A stretch of 64,000 nt of DNA from Plectosphaerella cucumerina. Taxonomy: Eukaryota > Ascomycota > Sordariomycetes > Glomerellales > Plectosphaerellaceae. Under the pieces are notes generated by a model. The model saw nothing but the letters and a program-made list of their open reading frames with translations. It was not told the DNA's origin and searched no databases. The position numbers and the translations under genes are program-made. Below are positions 10,922 through 21,813 of this stretch, piece by piece. Numbering within the stretch: position 1 is the stretch's first letter; every line of letters begins with the position of its first letter. The stretch covers positions 1,674,001 through 1,738,000 of the forward strand of contig JAGPXD010000004.1 in assembly GCA_020746995.1 (NCBI GenBank), written 5' to 3'.

Positions 10922-11934
10922 TCACCCCGTCGCTGACCTCCAGGGGCTCGGTACTTTTGACTTCTCAGAGCCTGGCCATGTCGGCGTTGGAGGAAATTGC
11001 TTTCCTCCGACCACCTCGCCAGCGCGCACCGCCTCGAGCCGTCTCCGCCGCCTCCGTCGCGAGAAGCAGATACAGTAGCTGCGAGATCAGTCGATGTTTC
11101 TCAGGGGACAATCATCGGGCCTACCTTGCTGTGGAGATGAACATCACTCCAAATACACCGCACCCGACGCCGATGCCGATTCTCTGGCTCTGAGTCAAGT
11201 CTGGAAGCCCAGTCAGACCGACGCCAAAAAAAAAAAAATTGACCGTATCACTCACCATGGACCGTCCCGTCCGAACCGACGGTGGGTTCAGCGGCCCCAG
11301 TGCTGTCAGGGCGGCTCCGAGTGGAGTGTGTCGGCTGCCTTGATGTCGAAGACGAAGTATTCAGAGACTCGTCTGTGCAGGCAAAAGCCACCCTCGAGCC
11401 GCCGTCCCAATGAAGACTGTAGCATGATGCAGAGGCCCCAGAGCTTACAAATGTCAGTGACAACACAGATTGGATGGAGTATGATGATCACGGTATGGGC
11501 GTACCATGTTGTCGCTAGCTCGTCTGCGGCTCTCGAGGTGCCTGAAGCGTTTCCATCGTAACACGTCGTGTAGATGGTGCAGCTAGCCATTTCTTCGCAG
11601 CAGCCGACGTATCCTGTCTGCCGTGCCAACGAGGTTGAGCACACAGAATCCGAACACCTGAGACTCTGACCTGGTGAAGATTAACACAGCAAGTCCAACA
11701 AATATTCAACAATAATCCCGTACCGCTAACGACAGCACAGACGTCAAAGTCGTCCTGGAGCTGTCTGGCAGCGCGTCGAGGCTCGCCCGGGGCCAAAGTG
11801 ATGTAGTGAGAAGCCATCAGGGAAGCTGGCGTGGCAGATACCGTCCGAGTCGTGAGACTACCGATGCGGCTGGCGGCGACATTCAGCGATAAGTACACCA
11901 GAAGTACACCAAAGACGAATTTTGCAGAAGACAT
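10922..11934 (-). CDS. Secretory-pathway cysteine-rich single-pass membrane protein with basic tail
   Basis: 265-aa model from five exons: 11934–11724, 11670–11505, 11443–11256, 11200–11125 and 11078–10922; all introns are 46–61 nt, GT–AG. Residues 1–22 are a signal peptide (MSSAKFVFGVLLVYLSLNVA). The ectodomain (23–190) has about ten cysteines in a tight pattern (GYVGCCEEMASCTIYTTC, then SGASASCYSLHWDGG, then AFACTDES), and then a Ser/Thr-rich stalk. A TM segment (IGIGVGCGVFGVMFISTA, about 196–213) is followed by YCICFSRRRRRRRLEA and a 50-residue cytosolic tail. This is the layout of fungal sensor-like surface proteins, but no named domain is recognised. It is divergent from the 7TM gene at 12339 and shares a 404-nt promoter with it. 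The second intron's acceptor (TGTAAG) is the least certain junction. Confidence 0.72.
11226..11238. repeat. Poly-A/T run inside an intron
   Basis: Thirteen consecutive A on the plus strand, which is a poly-T tract within the third intron of the minus-strand cysteine-rich gene. Confidence 0.9.
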
Positions 11935-12338
11935 GTCGATTCGGATGCAAGTATATCAGCGTACACAGCGAACGTTAATAGAGCAAAACAAGAAGCCAGT
12001 GAACATTTTTTGCGGCTTGCCGGCAAGACGAGCAAAGTCGACTTTATTCCCCCTCGTTGCGCGATGATCATCAAGGGATGCACGCCAAGGAGGGCTGAGG
12101 AACGGCTGAGGAACGGCTGAGGAACAGCGAGGCAGCCACCAGAGGCGCAGGCTTACGCTGCTCAACCAACCACATCTCACACTGTTACCGCTGAAGTCGG
12201 GATGGCCGACGCAGAGCTTACAATGATCAGCGCTGTGCTTCTCTGGACGGGAGCCTGATATAACCGCCGCCTCCCATCGAGCTGTTGACGAACTAGCACG
12301 CTCATCACCAAAGACAACTCTCCTCCGCGCTACTCATC
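11935..12338. promoter_or_regulatory. Shared divergent promoter region
   Basis: This 404-nt gap separates the start codons of the cysteine-rich membrane protein (−) and the 7TM protein (+), and must carry both promoters. It contains three perfect 11-nt copies of GGCTGAGGAAC at 12093–12125. The head-to-head arrangement could allow co-expression, which is inference. Confidence 0.6.
12093..12125. repeat. Three perfect 11-nt tandem repeats
   Basis: GGCTGAGGAAC is repeated at 12093, 12104 and 12115, in the divergent promoter. One turn of the helix per copy would place any bound factor on the same face. Confidence 0.9.
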
Positions 12339-13560
12339 ATGGAACAAACCAACTGTACAGCGTTGCGGTCAATGGAGGGGTTCGACGAATACATCACATC
12401 GCTGCGCAGCGAGACGGGCTTTGAACTAGCAAGGCTCGAGCCTTGCCGCGACGAAGTGTGTGTTGCCATCTGGGGCGATGGCAATCCCGACATCTCGGGA
12501 ATGGGAGTGCGTCCCAGACGCAGCGCTGCCTCAAGATTTCTGACTGACTCTGCTTCTTCGACAGGTCTCAATCGGCTACGCTATTGAAGTGTCGCTGGGA
12601 GCAGCACTCGTTCTTGCTTCGATGCTGCTCGGCAGACTTCAGGGACGCAGGTGGGAGGTGTGGGAGCGGGTCGTTCAGGCGGGACTCCAAAGCTTCTTCG
12701 ACTCTGCTCTTTACTTTGCCTTGTCCATCGAGATGGCCATCATCGTTGTACTCGTGAATAAGGACTTTGGCATCTCAACCCACGGCTTTGGAGCGGGCGA
12801 CGCCCAGGTCGCGCTGGCTATATCGTCACTGTGCATTCTGCCCCTCTTGCAGCCGCTCAGTCGACTCCGGGGGCGGGAGGACGAGGATGCGGTGCAGGCC
12901 AAGGACGATCGAGGGCGGCCCCGCGAAGAGACCGACGCACACAGAGACAATCTGTCGCTTCTTCTCTTCTCCCTCCTGGTGGTCCTCTTCTTCTACCCGT
13001 TCGTGTCCCAGGGGATGCACAACCTGGGGCCGGGGAGGATGGGCGAGGGAAAGGTCGTGACGATTGAGGAGTGGTGGCAGGTCAGGAACCTCTGCTTCCG
13101 GTCGGTCACGGGACTGACTGGGACTGAACTGCTTCTCCTCAAAATAACGGAGATGGCAGCATCTCTCATTATCTACCTCTTCGCCGCTTGGCAGCTCCTG
13201 GTCGCCTTGTCGCGCAAGATGGAGGCCGACGACAGGCAGTTGGGTGACCATCGGAGAGCCACGGCCATGCTTGGAAAGGCGCGCAAGCTCCTTCAAAGGC
13301 ACACGAGGAACGGCCTCGCCCAGGCCGTCTTCGTCGTAGTCCCGACGACGCTCGCGGGCATTCTTCTGTACAGCATCTTCCGCATGAGGAGTGCTCAAAA
13401 GGAGATGCTCGAAGGCGTCGGGGCGCGGTATGGCGGTAACGACTGGGGGTTCGGCCAGATCATGGGCATCGTCATCTTCACGCCCGTGGTGACGGAGATG
13501 TGTTTTGCCGCCTGGAAGGGTAGCAGGCGAGAAGTTGTCACAGCGGAGGTCATTTCATGA
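12339..13560 (+). CDS. Seven-transmembrane orphan membrane protein
   Basis: 387-aa product from exons 12339–12506 and 12565–13560; the intron 12507–12564 has a CTGAC branch site and ends GACAG. The first 56 residues are soluble, with three cysteines (MEQTNCTALRSMEGFDEYIT, then EPCRDEVCVAIWGDGNPDIS). About seven hydrophobic segments follow: YAIEVSLGAALVLASMLLG, ALYFALSIEMAIIVVLV, VALAISSLCILPLL, LSLLLFSLLVVLFFYPFV, MAASLIIYLFAAWQLLVAL, AVFVVVPTTLAGILLYSIF and FGQIMGIVIFTPVVTEMCF. Charged loops lie between helices 3–4 and 5–6. The N-terminal Cys/GNPDISG block resembles a family of uncharacterised Sordariomycete membrane proteins. The topology is compatible with a receptor, but no GPCR-class motif is visible. 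It shares its promoter with the cysteine-rich gene on the other strand. Confidence 0.85.
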
Positions 13561-14482
13561 GAACTTGAACACAGCTATGTGACGACCGTACCGTTTTCGA
13601 ATAACCGTTTGAACGGCACTTCCCAAGCAAGACGGCCGTCCCCGCCGTTCCAGACTCAAAAGCAGCCACGGCAAAAATTGCGCTATTCCCAATCAGGCAT
13701 AGCAGTGCGACCCTGACAACGACCACGAAAGATTATCGTCCGGAGCTTCTGCGCCGACGTGAACGCCTCCAGTTGACAACTCCGAGTTGACAAACACCAC
13801 TTCAGAAAACCTGTTCTCCCCCCCATCACAGCGCCCGCCCCCCCTCCCTCCTTCGTAGGGCGTAGCGCGGACGTGAGGGACGAATGCAGGGCGGCGCCCC
13901 CCAATGTCCACTTTCGTCCTGCGAGATGACGGCGCTAGGCGAGATGAAGGTCACTGTCGTCGCCATGACGGGATGGGAGGCCTGTAAGAAGATACTGTTT
14001 TGTTTTTTTGTGGCCTCTTTTCTCACGACTCATCCGACTTGGCGATGTTGTGCCAGGGACATGGCAAACTTGGACGTGAGGGTCTCGAGGGTGAACATGT
14101 CGTGCCACTGCCGTCTTGTGGAACGGTCAGTGACGTGGGCGGCTCGCGGCTTACAGGGGTGTGCTGCGGCGAGATGTCACGTCGGGACGGCGTCCAAGGG
14201 GGGGGGGGGGGGGGGATTCGGAGAGGTTTTGATGTTGACCGGGATCGTCAGGCACGGAGCGGACGCCCGGATGCGTGACATGTCTAGTATCTTTTCTTGA
14301 GTTCCTCTATCCTGCTCGCTCTACAGAGGGGTATCCCGCAACGCCAAACAAGAAGCCAAGAGCAGCGAGTGCTTTCCTCTGAGTGGGAGAGTCCTCCAAC
14401 GCGCGCGCTTCCTTGTGATGATGATGGTACAGTACTCGCCGACAAAAATAGTGGTGGTGTTACATGACTTTCCCCCCTCCCC
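13561..14482. other. Intergenic between convergent 7TM and MRS2 genes
   Basis: About 0.9 kb holding two 3' UTRs. The only notable element is the G run at 14198–14215. No coding frame is supported. Confidence 0.55.
14198..14215 (+). repeat. Homopolymer run of 18 G
   Basis: Uninterrupted G tract in intergenic DNA. It could form a G-quadruplex or reflect slippage, and its length may be uncertain in the assembly. Confidence 0.85.
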
Positions 14483-16244
14483 TTACAGCCAGCGCCTCGA
14501 CTTGCTGGCCTTCTGCACCGCGATCCTCCTGAACTTCTCGCGGTTCGTCGCCTGCAGCAGCCCAACGGCGCCGTCGTCCTGGAACCAGTGCTGGTGCCGC
14601 GGACTTAGGCCTAGGCCCATGCCGCTGCCGTCCGACGAGATCATCTTGACGCGCTGCACGCGCCGCAGCTTGATGAGGCCGTACCAGCAGACGATGAGCG
14701 AGAAGAAGACCGATGCGCCCGTGACGGCGCCGAAACCCCAGGTGGTTTCCTCTATGAAGTTCTCCAGGTTCATGCCGTACAGGCCCGCGAGGAAGGTGCC
14801 CATGGCCAGGCCGAGGGTGCCAACGCTGAACTTAAGCTCGAGAAGCATGAGGGAGTTGCGGTTGGCGTCCAGGATGGCGCGGATGCTGGATGAGGCGTTA
14901 GCAGGACCTCCGCAGGACGGGACTCGAGACTGCAACTTACATCTCCTCGGTGTTGCGGATGCTCGACACCAAGTTCCCGGCCTCCTGGACGATTTCGTCG
15001 CACAGCTTGTTGTACGACTCCAGCAGCAGCTCCACCTCAGTATGGTCGTCAACGCCGCGATATAAATCATGCGCCTTCTCCGTCAGGTACATGGCCGTCA
15101 GGTCGTCGTCAGCCTCGAGCAGCTCCTCAATGGCGTCCCGCACGAGCTTGGCCTTTTGCTCAAAGGTGCTCACCCGCTTCGAGAGAATGAGTAGAATGCG
15201 GAGCTTCTCGCGGTCGATATCGTCCTCAAGATCGGCAAGAATGCGAATAACCGGGTCCCGGACCGCCTCAAAGTCCGCCTCGAGCTCCGACGTGACCGAC
15301 GTCAGCACGGCCTCGAGCGCGCGGAACTCATACGGCAGGCCGGCAGCGCCACCGCCTTGGGCTGTCTTCTGCTTCAGCTTGCCTTGAAGATCGTACATAA
15401 ATGCCGACTGTGGGTATGACGTCTTGGAGCCGTAAATATCGAACAGCAGCACGCGGTCACGCTTGATGAGGACCTTGAGATGTAGCAGGTTGAGGAGGAT
15501 GGCTGACGGTCGGACGAGGATGTGGGGGAGGTTCGACGAGTCGATCTTTCGCAAATCTCGGGGTAGAAGTCCGTACTGTGAGGGCTCATGTCAGCGTCAA
15601 GCACCCGTGGTGGTAGCGCCATGTCTCCGAACCTTAGCAATGAGCTCCGTCTTCTTGAACTCGCCATCCACCAGGATCACCTCTCCGTCCTCGTCCACCT
15701 CCGTACAGCGCAGCCGCGGCTCCGAGGCGGCCTTGGCCGTCAGAATGCGCCGCGAGTTGAACATGGACGAGCTGTCCGAAAGCTCGTCGTGAGGGGGGAG
15801 GTCGGTAGGTTGGAGTGGCTTGGCGCCCTTCTTCGCACCGGTACCCCAGAGCCTCTCCATCCACGATAGCGACTGTGTCTTTGAACCATCGCTCCCTGGT
15901 CTCTCTTGCATCGATGACGAGGTGCTGAAGTAGCCGACCGAGGCTGGGCTCTTCTCCGTTCGTTGTCGGGTGAGGCGTGAGGTGATCGGGGAGAGGTCGA
16001 GTAGGGAGGCCTGCAGCATGTCAGGCTGCAGAGAGCATGCCGTAGACGCGTGTCGCGATCCCGAAGCCCGGGTCAGCCTCCCGGGTGTGCATCGGCCGGC
16101 GGGGCGGGGCGCGCGTGGCCGCCCTTCCGCGGATATCGGGACGGAGCAGTGGCTCGGGCTGAAGAAGGACGGAACCTCTGTCTGGGATCGCAGGAATTGA
16201 AGCAATCCTGCCGAAGGTACCGGCCCTCGTATTACTGGTCGCAT
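14483..16244 (-). CDS. MRS2: Mitochondrial inner-membrane magnesium channel MRS2
   Basis: 549-aa product from exons 16244–15633, 15575–14941 and 14885–14483; introns 15632–15576 and 14940–14886. The start MRPVIRGPVPSAGLLQFLRS gives an arginine-containing, acid-free presequence; upstream in-frame Met codons look non-coding. A long cytosolic-type (matrix) region follows, with YGLLPRDLRKIDSSNLPHIL at the first exon join and then the typical helical arm (LLLESYNKLCDEIVQEAGNL, DANRNSLMLLELKFSVGTLG). TM1 ends in the CorA-family signature YGMN near residue 452, with TM2 (GASVFFSLIVCWYGLI) after it. Basic residues close the protein (NREKFRRIAVQKASKSRRWL). Family role: pentameric Mg2+ channel feeding the mitochondrial matrix, needed for group II intron splicing in yeast. 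Divergent from the gene at 16737. Confidence 0.95.
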
Positions 16245-16736
16245 TTCGACTTCCGCTTGGTTGGTCGGTCGGGCGGATGGTCGGTGGTGTCGAGATGCGA
16301 GTCCGTAGTCTGTCGTCTGATGCCGCCACCAGGGAAAAAGTCGTGATATCCAAGGCGACGTCGATCCAGCATTTTGGAGTAGGTGCACGGACCATCCAGA
16401 CAAGCTGCACCCCTGAGTCTGTGCTTAGTCATGGTCGGCCTGGACGGTGTAAGTGGAGTTTTTGGCTTTGAGAATTTGACATGAGAAGCGACGACGGCGA
16501 CATCTTTCCTTGAACTCCCCAATATGCTTTGTGCGGGCGGCGAGATTCACTGCAGCCTTTGAGATCAGGCTGCCATGGAATCCACTCGCTTGTTTCGTCA
16601 TTTCTGGAGCGCCAAAGGGTGAAGGGGTGCCTTCCGTCCGGGTCCTTCCTAACCTGAGCTCTTCATCTCATTTATACCTTGCTTTCCCAGCAATTCCCCC
16701 TGACGACTCTCCAAGAACTCGCAGACAACGACCAAC
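16245..16736. promoter_or_regulatory. Divergent promoter region of MRS2 and the 424-aa gene
   Basis: 492 nt separating two divergent start codons. No clear TATA box or known motif was identified; T/C-rich sequence precedes the plus-strand start. Confidence 0.45.
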
Positions 16737-18126
16737 ATGAAGCTCACTCCGATCAAGGTTCGCGGAAAGCGAACCACGAATGCCCCCAAGAAGCGCAAGA
16801 TGGCCGACTTGACGATCGCAGATGCAGTCGAACCCCCACGCAAGTTCAGCAAGAGACGCGCCAAGAAATCTCTCCTGGAGCGCGAGATCCCCCTTGAGAT
16901 CATGGAGCGCTTCTTCATTCTCAGCGAGAATACGAACTTCCCGCTCTGCAGTCCTCTGCTCGGTAGGCTTCTTTCGGGCCGCCACACCCTCGTGGCCACC
17001 GTCATTGCGGCTTTCGGGCCGACGTGGGAGATTGGCTTTGGGTTCAAGTACATTGAGGACTGCTGGTCGTTTCTCGGCCAGCCCACGCCCACTGGAAACC
17101 CTGTGTTCCAGGTAAGTTCAACAAAAACCACCACAAGTCCTTCTGCTGCTAATTTGAACCTTTCTCAGTCGGCAATCCTCGAGTGCCGCTGGGCAACAGT
17201 CGACTTGCTCCTTGAGGCTCAGCAAAAATGGGGCCGCTCCCGGCTGCGCCCCGGACAAGAGATGCATGGTCACTTACCTGGTCTCGCCCTCCCGGGCTCT
17301 TTTCCCCCGAGCAAGGCTGCCTGGGCTGCTTGGATCGAGCAACAGCCCGATGTTGTCGGCCCTTACTCTTATTCCCCGAGTCAGGAACTTCTCAAGGTTG
17401 CGGACGTGCAACATCTGGTGCCTGCCCCCGATTTTGGACCTTTCATCCAGAGGACGGACTTGAACAGCTCTGCTGCTACCCGGTTGGTTAAAAAAGCCCC
17501 CACGGTTTTTTCAAGTCTTCACAAAGAAACCGTGAACCCACAGGGCGGGGAGGAGATCAAGTTGTTCGACGTTCACGCGCTCCTCGAGAAGGATATGCAA
17601 GAACTACGGGAGTCGATTAAGTCGACCCCGCATACCAAACCATGGACATTATCAACTTACACAGACTTCTTCCTCGATGTCCACCCCCGCACCATCATCC
17701 CGAATCATCTCATCACGGGTCCATGGGACAAGGAGAAGATCGAAAGGCTGATCTGGCTGCGCCGTGGAGGCGCCGTGCTCCACGAGAGTCAGTCGTGGGA
17801 GGTAAGTTGCGAGCGCTCTGGCTCAAATCTCATGATGCCCTACTGACAGTTCCCCCCAGCTGAGGCAAAAGGCCTTCTACAACGCCTTCCACAACACAAA
17901 GGCCTCGGGCGCCACCGACTCGCTCGTGGCATGTCTTTTCCTCTTGGGCGACTTCTTCTGGGAGTTCGAATTCGTTGGGGACAACGCTCGGTACAAGACG
18001 AAGCGCTGCGCGTGGCCGAAGCATGCGATGGTGGAGATGCACAACGAGCTTGCCGGCTTGAACCCCAAGTGCACCACCAACAGACTCCTGGATGAACTCG
18101 AGGCCGCGCTGAACAGCTTGGAGTAG
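16737..18126 (+). CDS. Conserved-type fungal protein with F-box-like N-terminal segment
   Basis: 424-aa product from exons 16737–17111, 17169–17801 and 17860–18126; introns 17112–17168 and 17802–17859 both begin GTAAGT. The N-terminus is strongly basic with two nuclear-localisation-like clusters (KKRK near 18–21, KRRAKK near 39–44). Residues about 46–75 (LEREIPLEIMERFFILSE, then FPLCSPLLGRLLSG) have the Leu/Ile/Pro spacing seen at the start of many fungal F-box-like proteins. The rest is a mixed globular region ending LLDELEAALNSLE, with no recognised domain. If the F-box reading is right it would be a Skp1-binding substrate adaptor, but the match is weak and only by pattern. It belongs to a style of hypothetical protein common in Sordariomycetes. 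Confidence 0.8.
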
Positions 18127-18853
18127 GATGCATGCTTTTGGCTGTCGGCAGAATGAGGCGGTGCTTTCGCGGGCAGACTTGGAGTTGACAGTTGGATGAG
18201 AACGCCATTCGAGGCTTCTGCATGGCGTTTTGATTTCAAGAACCACGATGCCTGGCTTCCAATGGACGGGGGCACTTTTGGGAGGTGTATTTGATATCCA
18301 GGCCGATAAATCGCACAGACGCCCTTGCCGTACAACGTTGTGTTGGGTCATTGATGTATGATTGCCGCGAGTGATCGGGAGGCTGACTGTGTCCTGACCT
18401 CTTCCGATGCCTTCAAGATGCGAGTTTCCTCGATGCTACCTGTAGCGAGTTTTAGGCAGTGATGGGGACATACAGGCAGCTGATAACTCGCAGAGCCATT
18501 TCCTGCCGTTCTTGAGGGCGGGGGAAGGAACTGGACTTGCGTCTGATAGGTAACGCAGGAGTGCCAATTCACTTGAGGACTAGAAACATGAGCCCGAGGC
18601 TTGGGCTGGTTCAATAGGTTGTAGGACCCCATCAGGTCGCTCCCTTACCTACTTTTGAACCAAAAAAGCGACGGCAACGTTTACCCAGCTTCACTCTTCC
18701 TTCTCCTACCAGGGTCCCGTTGGGCACGCCACTCTTTTGCACGCACTCAAGGTACGTTATCTTCACCTCCTGAAGGCATTTCGATCATCATCTAATCAAA
18801 AAAGTCCTACTCGCTGGGAACTCACAGCGCTCAGATCTTGCCTCCAAGGCAAG
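18127..18853. other. Intergenic, no gene supported
   Basis: Holds the 3' UTR of the 424-aa gene and the promoter and leader of the next gene. A GTACGT donor-like site at 18751 could mark a 5' UTR intron, but no acceptor can be chosen with confidence. Confidence 0.45.
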
Positions 18854-19619
18854 ATGCCCCCACCGCCAAAAGATAGTGGCATGGACGCCGGCTCGGGTCC
18901 AGAGTCCAAGATCCCGATGGACGCAATCGACTACATCAAGCATCAAATCGACGAACTCTTTCGTTTCCAGGAAGCAAAGGGAAGATCCCGCAACCACACC
19001 GAAGAGTTTGTACTACTGGTTCATGGGGTGAAGCTGGCGTTGGACATGGCCTACGACTCCGGCAGCCTTCCGCGACCCGAATCAGCCAGGACTCTTGGGA
19101 TCCCGTTGTTGGAAGAAGAGATCGACGAGGACTCATCGACCATGACGGCAATTTGGCGTGACATGAGAGCAATGCTCATCATTTCAAAGTCAGAGGACCA
19201 ACGCCAGGCGATACGACAGCTCCGTATAGACTTGTCCAAGGCAATCGAGTACCCGGATTCCCACTACGCGCCCGTAAGGCCAAAGAATCTGTATTTCCCT
19301 GTGACGCCTGTCCCTTTTGGTATGTTAATGGCTCTTACCTATCATGATTCTTACGACTTCTGACTTTGTCCTTTCAGAAACAGAATTCGAACACTACATG
19401 CGCAGACAGGCAGAGATTCGTCAGTCCCTGGCCGATGCCTCGGGCCAGCATCCTCGCGATGTTGGTGACGCGGAAGTCCAGAAAGTCCCCCAGAAGGAAA
19501 AGATGGAGAAGTGGGCTCGCGATGCGGAAGAAGCAGCCAAACAAGCAGAAGATGAAGCCAAGGATCAGGACCAGAAGCCAAAGTGGACCTTCGGGGGACA
19601 ACCGTACGACGCAATCTAG
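18854..19619 (+). CDS. Hypothetical protein with charged helical C-terminus
   Basis: 235-aa product from exons 18854–19319 and 19378–19619. The intron 19320–19377 begins GTATGT, has a CTGAC branch site and ends TTCAG; it joins TPVPF to ETEFEHYM in frame. The start MPPPPKDSGMDAGSG is the first ATG of the frame. The central part is helical and acidic (DYIKHQIDELFRFQEAKG, LGIPLLEEEIDEDSS). The last 60 residues are a Lys/Glu/Ala-rich probable coiled coil (KEKMEKWARDAEEAAKQAED) ending WTFGGQPYDAI. No signal peptide, membrane segment or known domain. Function is unknown; probably cytosolic. Confidence 0.72.
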
Positions 19620-20620
19620 GGTGAGGGATTCCACGTCTCAGACCTCAAAAAATGACCATGGGCAAGCTTCCGAAGGCATATTCCATTCAAGCTGTCATTA
19701 GGTACATATCTTGGTACTGTCAGGCTGTCTGTCTCGACACTCGGTTGAGGACTACTCCAGAAGTCACCATCGGCGCATCCAAGAATACCATGGTCAACGG
19801 TCAACTTTAGGCTATATCACTCAAGTGAACCTGCACAAATGATCCAGGAGCCAGGAGCTCAATTGCGTGAGTGATACAGTGGAACTAGATGCATCATTTT
19901 TCTCTGGTGATGCCACTTGAGCACAAGTCAAAGTCACAATGATCGTCATTCTCCCCAGCAGCAACCAGGCTTACATCCCACCAATGCTGGCGTAGTCCGT
20001 AGCCTTCGTGATCTTTAAAAGACATCGGTATTCTATCGATAGCATGGTTCCCATGGTAGAGGAGGCATGTTTGCCTGTCGCGTGTTGTTCAAGCCTAGGT
20101 CTTCCGCGCCCTCTTCCTTCTGCAGTTTGATCGAACTCTCCGAGCCCGAGGCAGGTTGCCTTGGCTAAAAAGAAACAAATATTATCTCCAGAACTATCGC
20201 TGTGGTTTTTGGTATTAATCCTGTCCAAATCCTGGCTTGACGAGCGCAGGTTTGGGCAAGGGGAAGGCCTCACCAGAGAACTGGTGGTGAGTGACCAGCG
20301 GTGTACCAAGTCAGCACGAAGCCAGGAATTCACTGTGCAGTACATCACGAAGCAGGTGGGTCTGATCTGCGCTGTTGACGGACCAATTATAGCCAGCCAT
20401 TTGACAGAGCTAGCCCACATCAAGCGTAAGAATGGAAGCTACCTATCCGTTTGCGCTGATCCAGAAAGTACACTGTCTCAGGGGCTCTCAACCCGCACTT
20501 GCTGGGAACTTCTTCGCTCCAAAGACTCCTACCTTCACTGGCACTTCAGCAGTTCGAGCTGAACCAACTTCAACGGCAAACTGGATATTCAACTCGGAAT
20601 CAACCAGACTCTCATTCAAC
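19620..20620. other. Intergenic, no gene supported
   Basis: About 1 kb, somewhat AT-richer than the left part of the window. The in-frame ATG at 20432 could extend the next gene upstream by 63 codons, but that stretch lacks coding character. Confidence 0.45.
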
Positions 20621-21244
20621 ATGCCTCGCGATCAGCAGCGCAAGGCCAAGCGCAAACTGTCTAGGCTAACCCTGCCCGAAATGGTGCGCGACATTGAAAG
20701 CATCTCCGGCGGAAGGCACCATCTGGTCAACATAGACTGGGATGATCCCACAGATGAAGACTTGGCGGTAATAATTCTTATAATCACAGCCCTAATGCCC
20801 AAGCTAACGTATTCGATGCTCAAGTACGTCGGAGTCTACATGGATGATGATGAGGAGGAGAACGACATCTCGGCAAGTCTGTTTGCGGAGAAGCCACTCC
20901 CGAAGAAGAAGAAGAAACCTGCGAATGCCATTTCTTCCTCGCTTCAAGCCAAAGATGGTATCGCACCTCATGGCCAGAAGCTGCCGGCCGCCCCAAGCCA
21001 TGGGGCTTCAGGAAAAGAGGCGTCGACCCCATACCTTGGCGCCCAAACTGAAGACTACGTCTCTGGATCACTCCCCCTTGACCGGGTCAACAAGTCAATG
21101 GAGGCAATGAAGACACTGAAGCGAAAGGGATCCTCCGCAGTGGAGAGCCTCGATGTCAGGAAGGCCAGGAATGAGGCAGAGGGCTATGCTGGTGGTCAGG
21201 TCAACGATAGCAGCGGCGACGTTATGGGCCAGAACAACGATTGA
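20621..21244 (+). CDS. Hypothetical basic/acidic low-complexity protein
   Basis: Single-exon frame of 207 codons starting MPRDQQRKAKRKLSRLTLPE. An upstream in-frame ATG at 20432 would give 270 aa. The ATG at 20621 is preferred because CAAC precedes it and coding character begins there. One hydrophobic stretch (LAVIILIITALMPKLTYSML) may be a buried helix or a membrane segment. It is followed by an acidic patch (DDDEEEND), then a basic cluster KKKKK that could be a nuclear signal. The C-terminal third is Gly/Ser/Asp-rich and looks disordered. There is no recognised domain. It may be a lineage-specific gene; a chance frame is not excluded. Confidence 0.5.
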   Translation: MPRDQQRKAKRKLSRLTLPEMVRDIESISGGRHHLVNIDWDDPTDEDLAVIILIITALMPKLTYSMLKYVGVYMDDDEEENDISASLFAEKPLPKKKKKPANAISSSLQAKDGIAPHGQKLPAAPSHGASGKEASTPYLGAQTEDYVSGSLPLDRVNKSMEAMKTLKRKGSSAVESLDVRKARNEAEGYAGGQVNDSSGDVMGQNND

Positions 21245-21693
21245 GGCTCCTAGATGGTCAAGATGAAAGCGTCATGGGGAGGGAGGGAGGTATGAACCAG
21301 AATGATTTCTGATTATCAGGGGATCTTGACTAGCTCTGGGAGTCGGATGCATGTGTTTCACCTGGAAGCCTCTGATCGAGAGCGTCTACCCAGACACAGA
21401 TATCAAGTCAAAACGACTCATAGGTCGTACCTCAAGCATGAGAGCCCGACGGACAAACATGTGATGCTGTGATCTCAATTGGCTGGAGAATCTCTGAGGC
21501 CGTGTATGTAGCTACTCTTCATCGCCGACTTGGCAAATGATGGCTGAATGCTGCTATCTTGAGATTGTTCCCAGCTTTGTTTCTTGGCTTAGACTGACTG
21601 GAGCAAAGCCTATGATTCTCAGCGAGGGGGACTCGCGGGGAGCCTGCGGTTTGATGGCTTAATGTGCCTGCCCTCAAAAAAGTAAAAACTTTA
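21245..21693. other. Intergenic, no gene supported
   Basis: 3' flank of the 207-aa gene and spacer to the Pol III-like element. No coding frame or structured RNA seen. Confidence 0.45.
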
Positions 21694-21813
21694 GGCGAGT
21701 GGCGGAATTGAACCGCCGGCTCGACAGCCGCTGCGAATGCCCGGTGAGTCTGCCTGCGTCAGGTGAGTATCACCGGCGGAAACGCCCGGCCTGCAAGTTG
21801 CGCCAACCTCGCC
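21694..21813 (-). ncRNA. Putative tRNA-like RNA polymerase III element
   Basis: The minus strand has an A-box-like TGGCGCAACTTG (21804–21793), a good B box GGTTCAATTCC (21714–21704) inside a perfect T arm (GGCGG/CCGCC), a variable-arm-like hairpin GGCT-GTCG-AGCC, and a six-pair acceptor match (GGCGAG with CTCGCC). T runs directly after the 3' end fit a Pol III terminator. At 120 nt it is too long for a plain tRNA and I could not draw a sound anticodon arm. It may be an intron-containing or degenerate tRNA of the long-variable-arm class, or another Pol III RNA. Confidence 0.4.
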
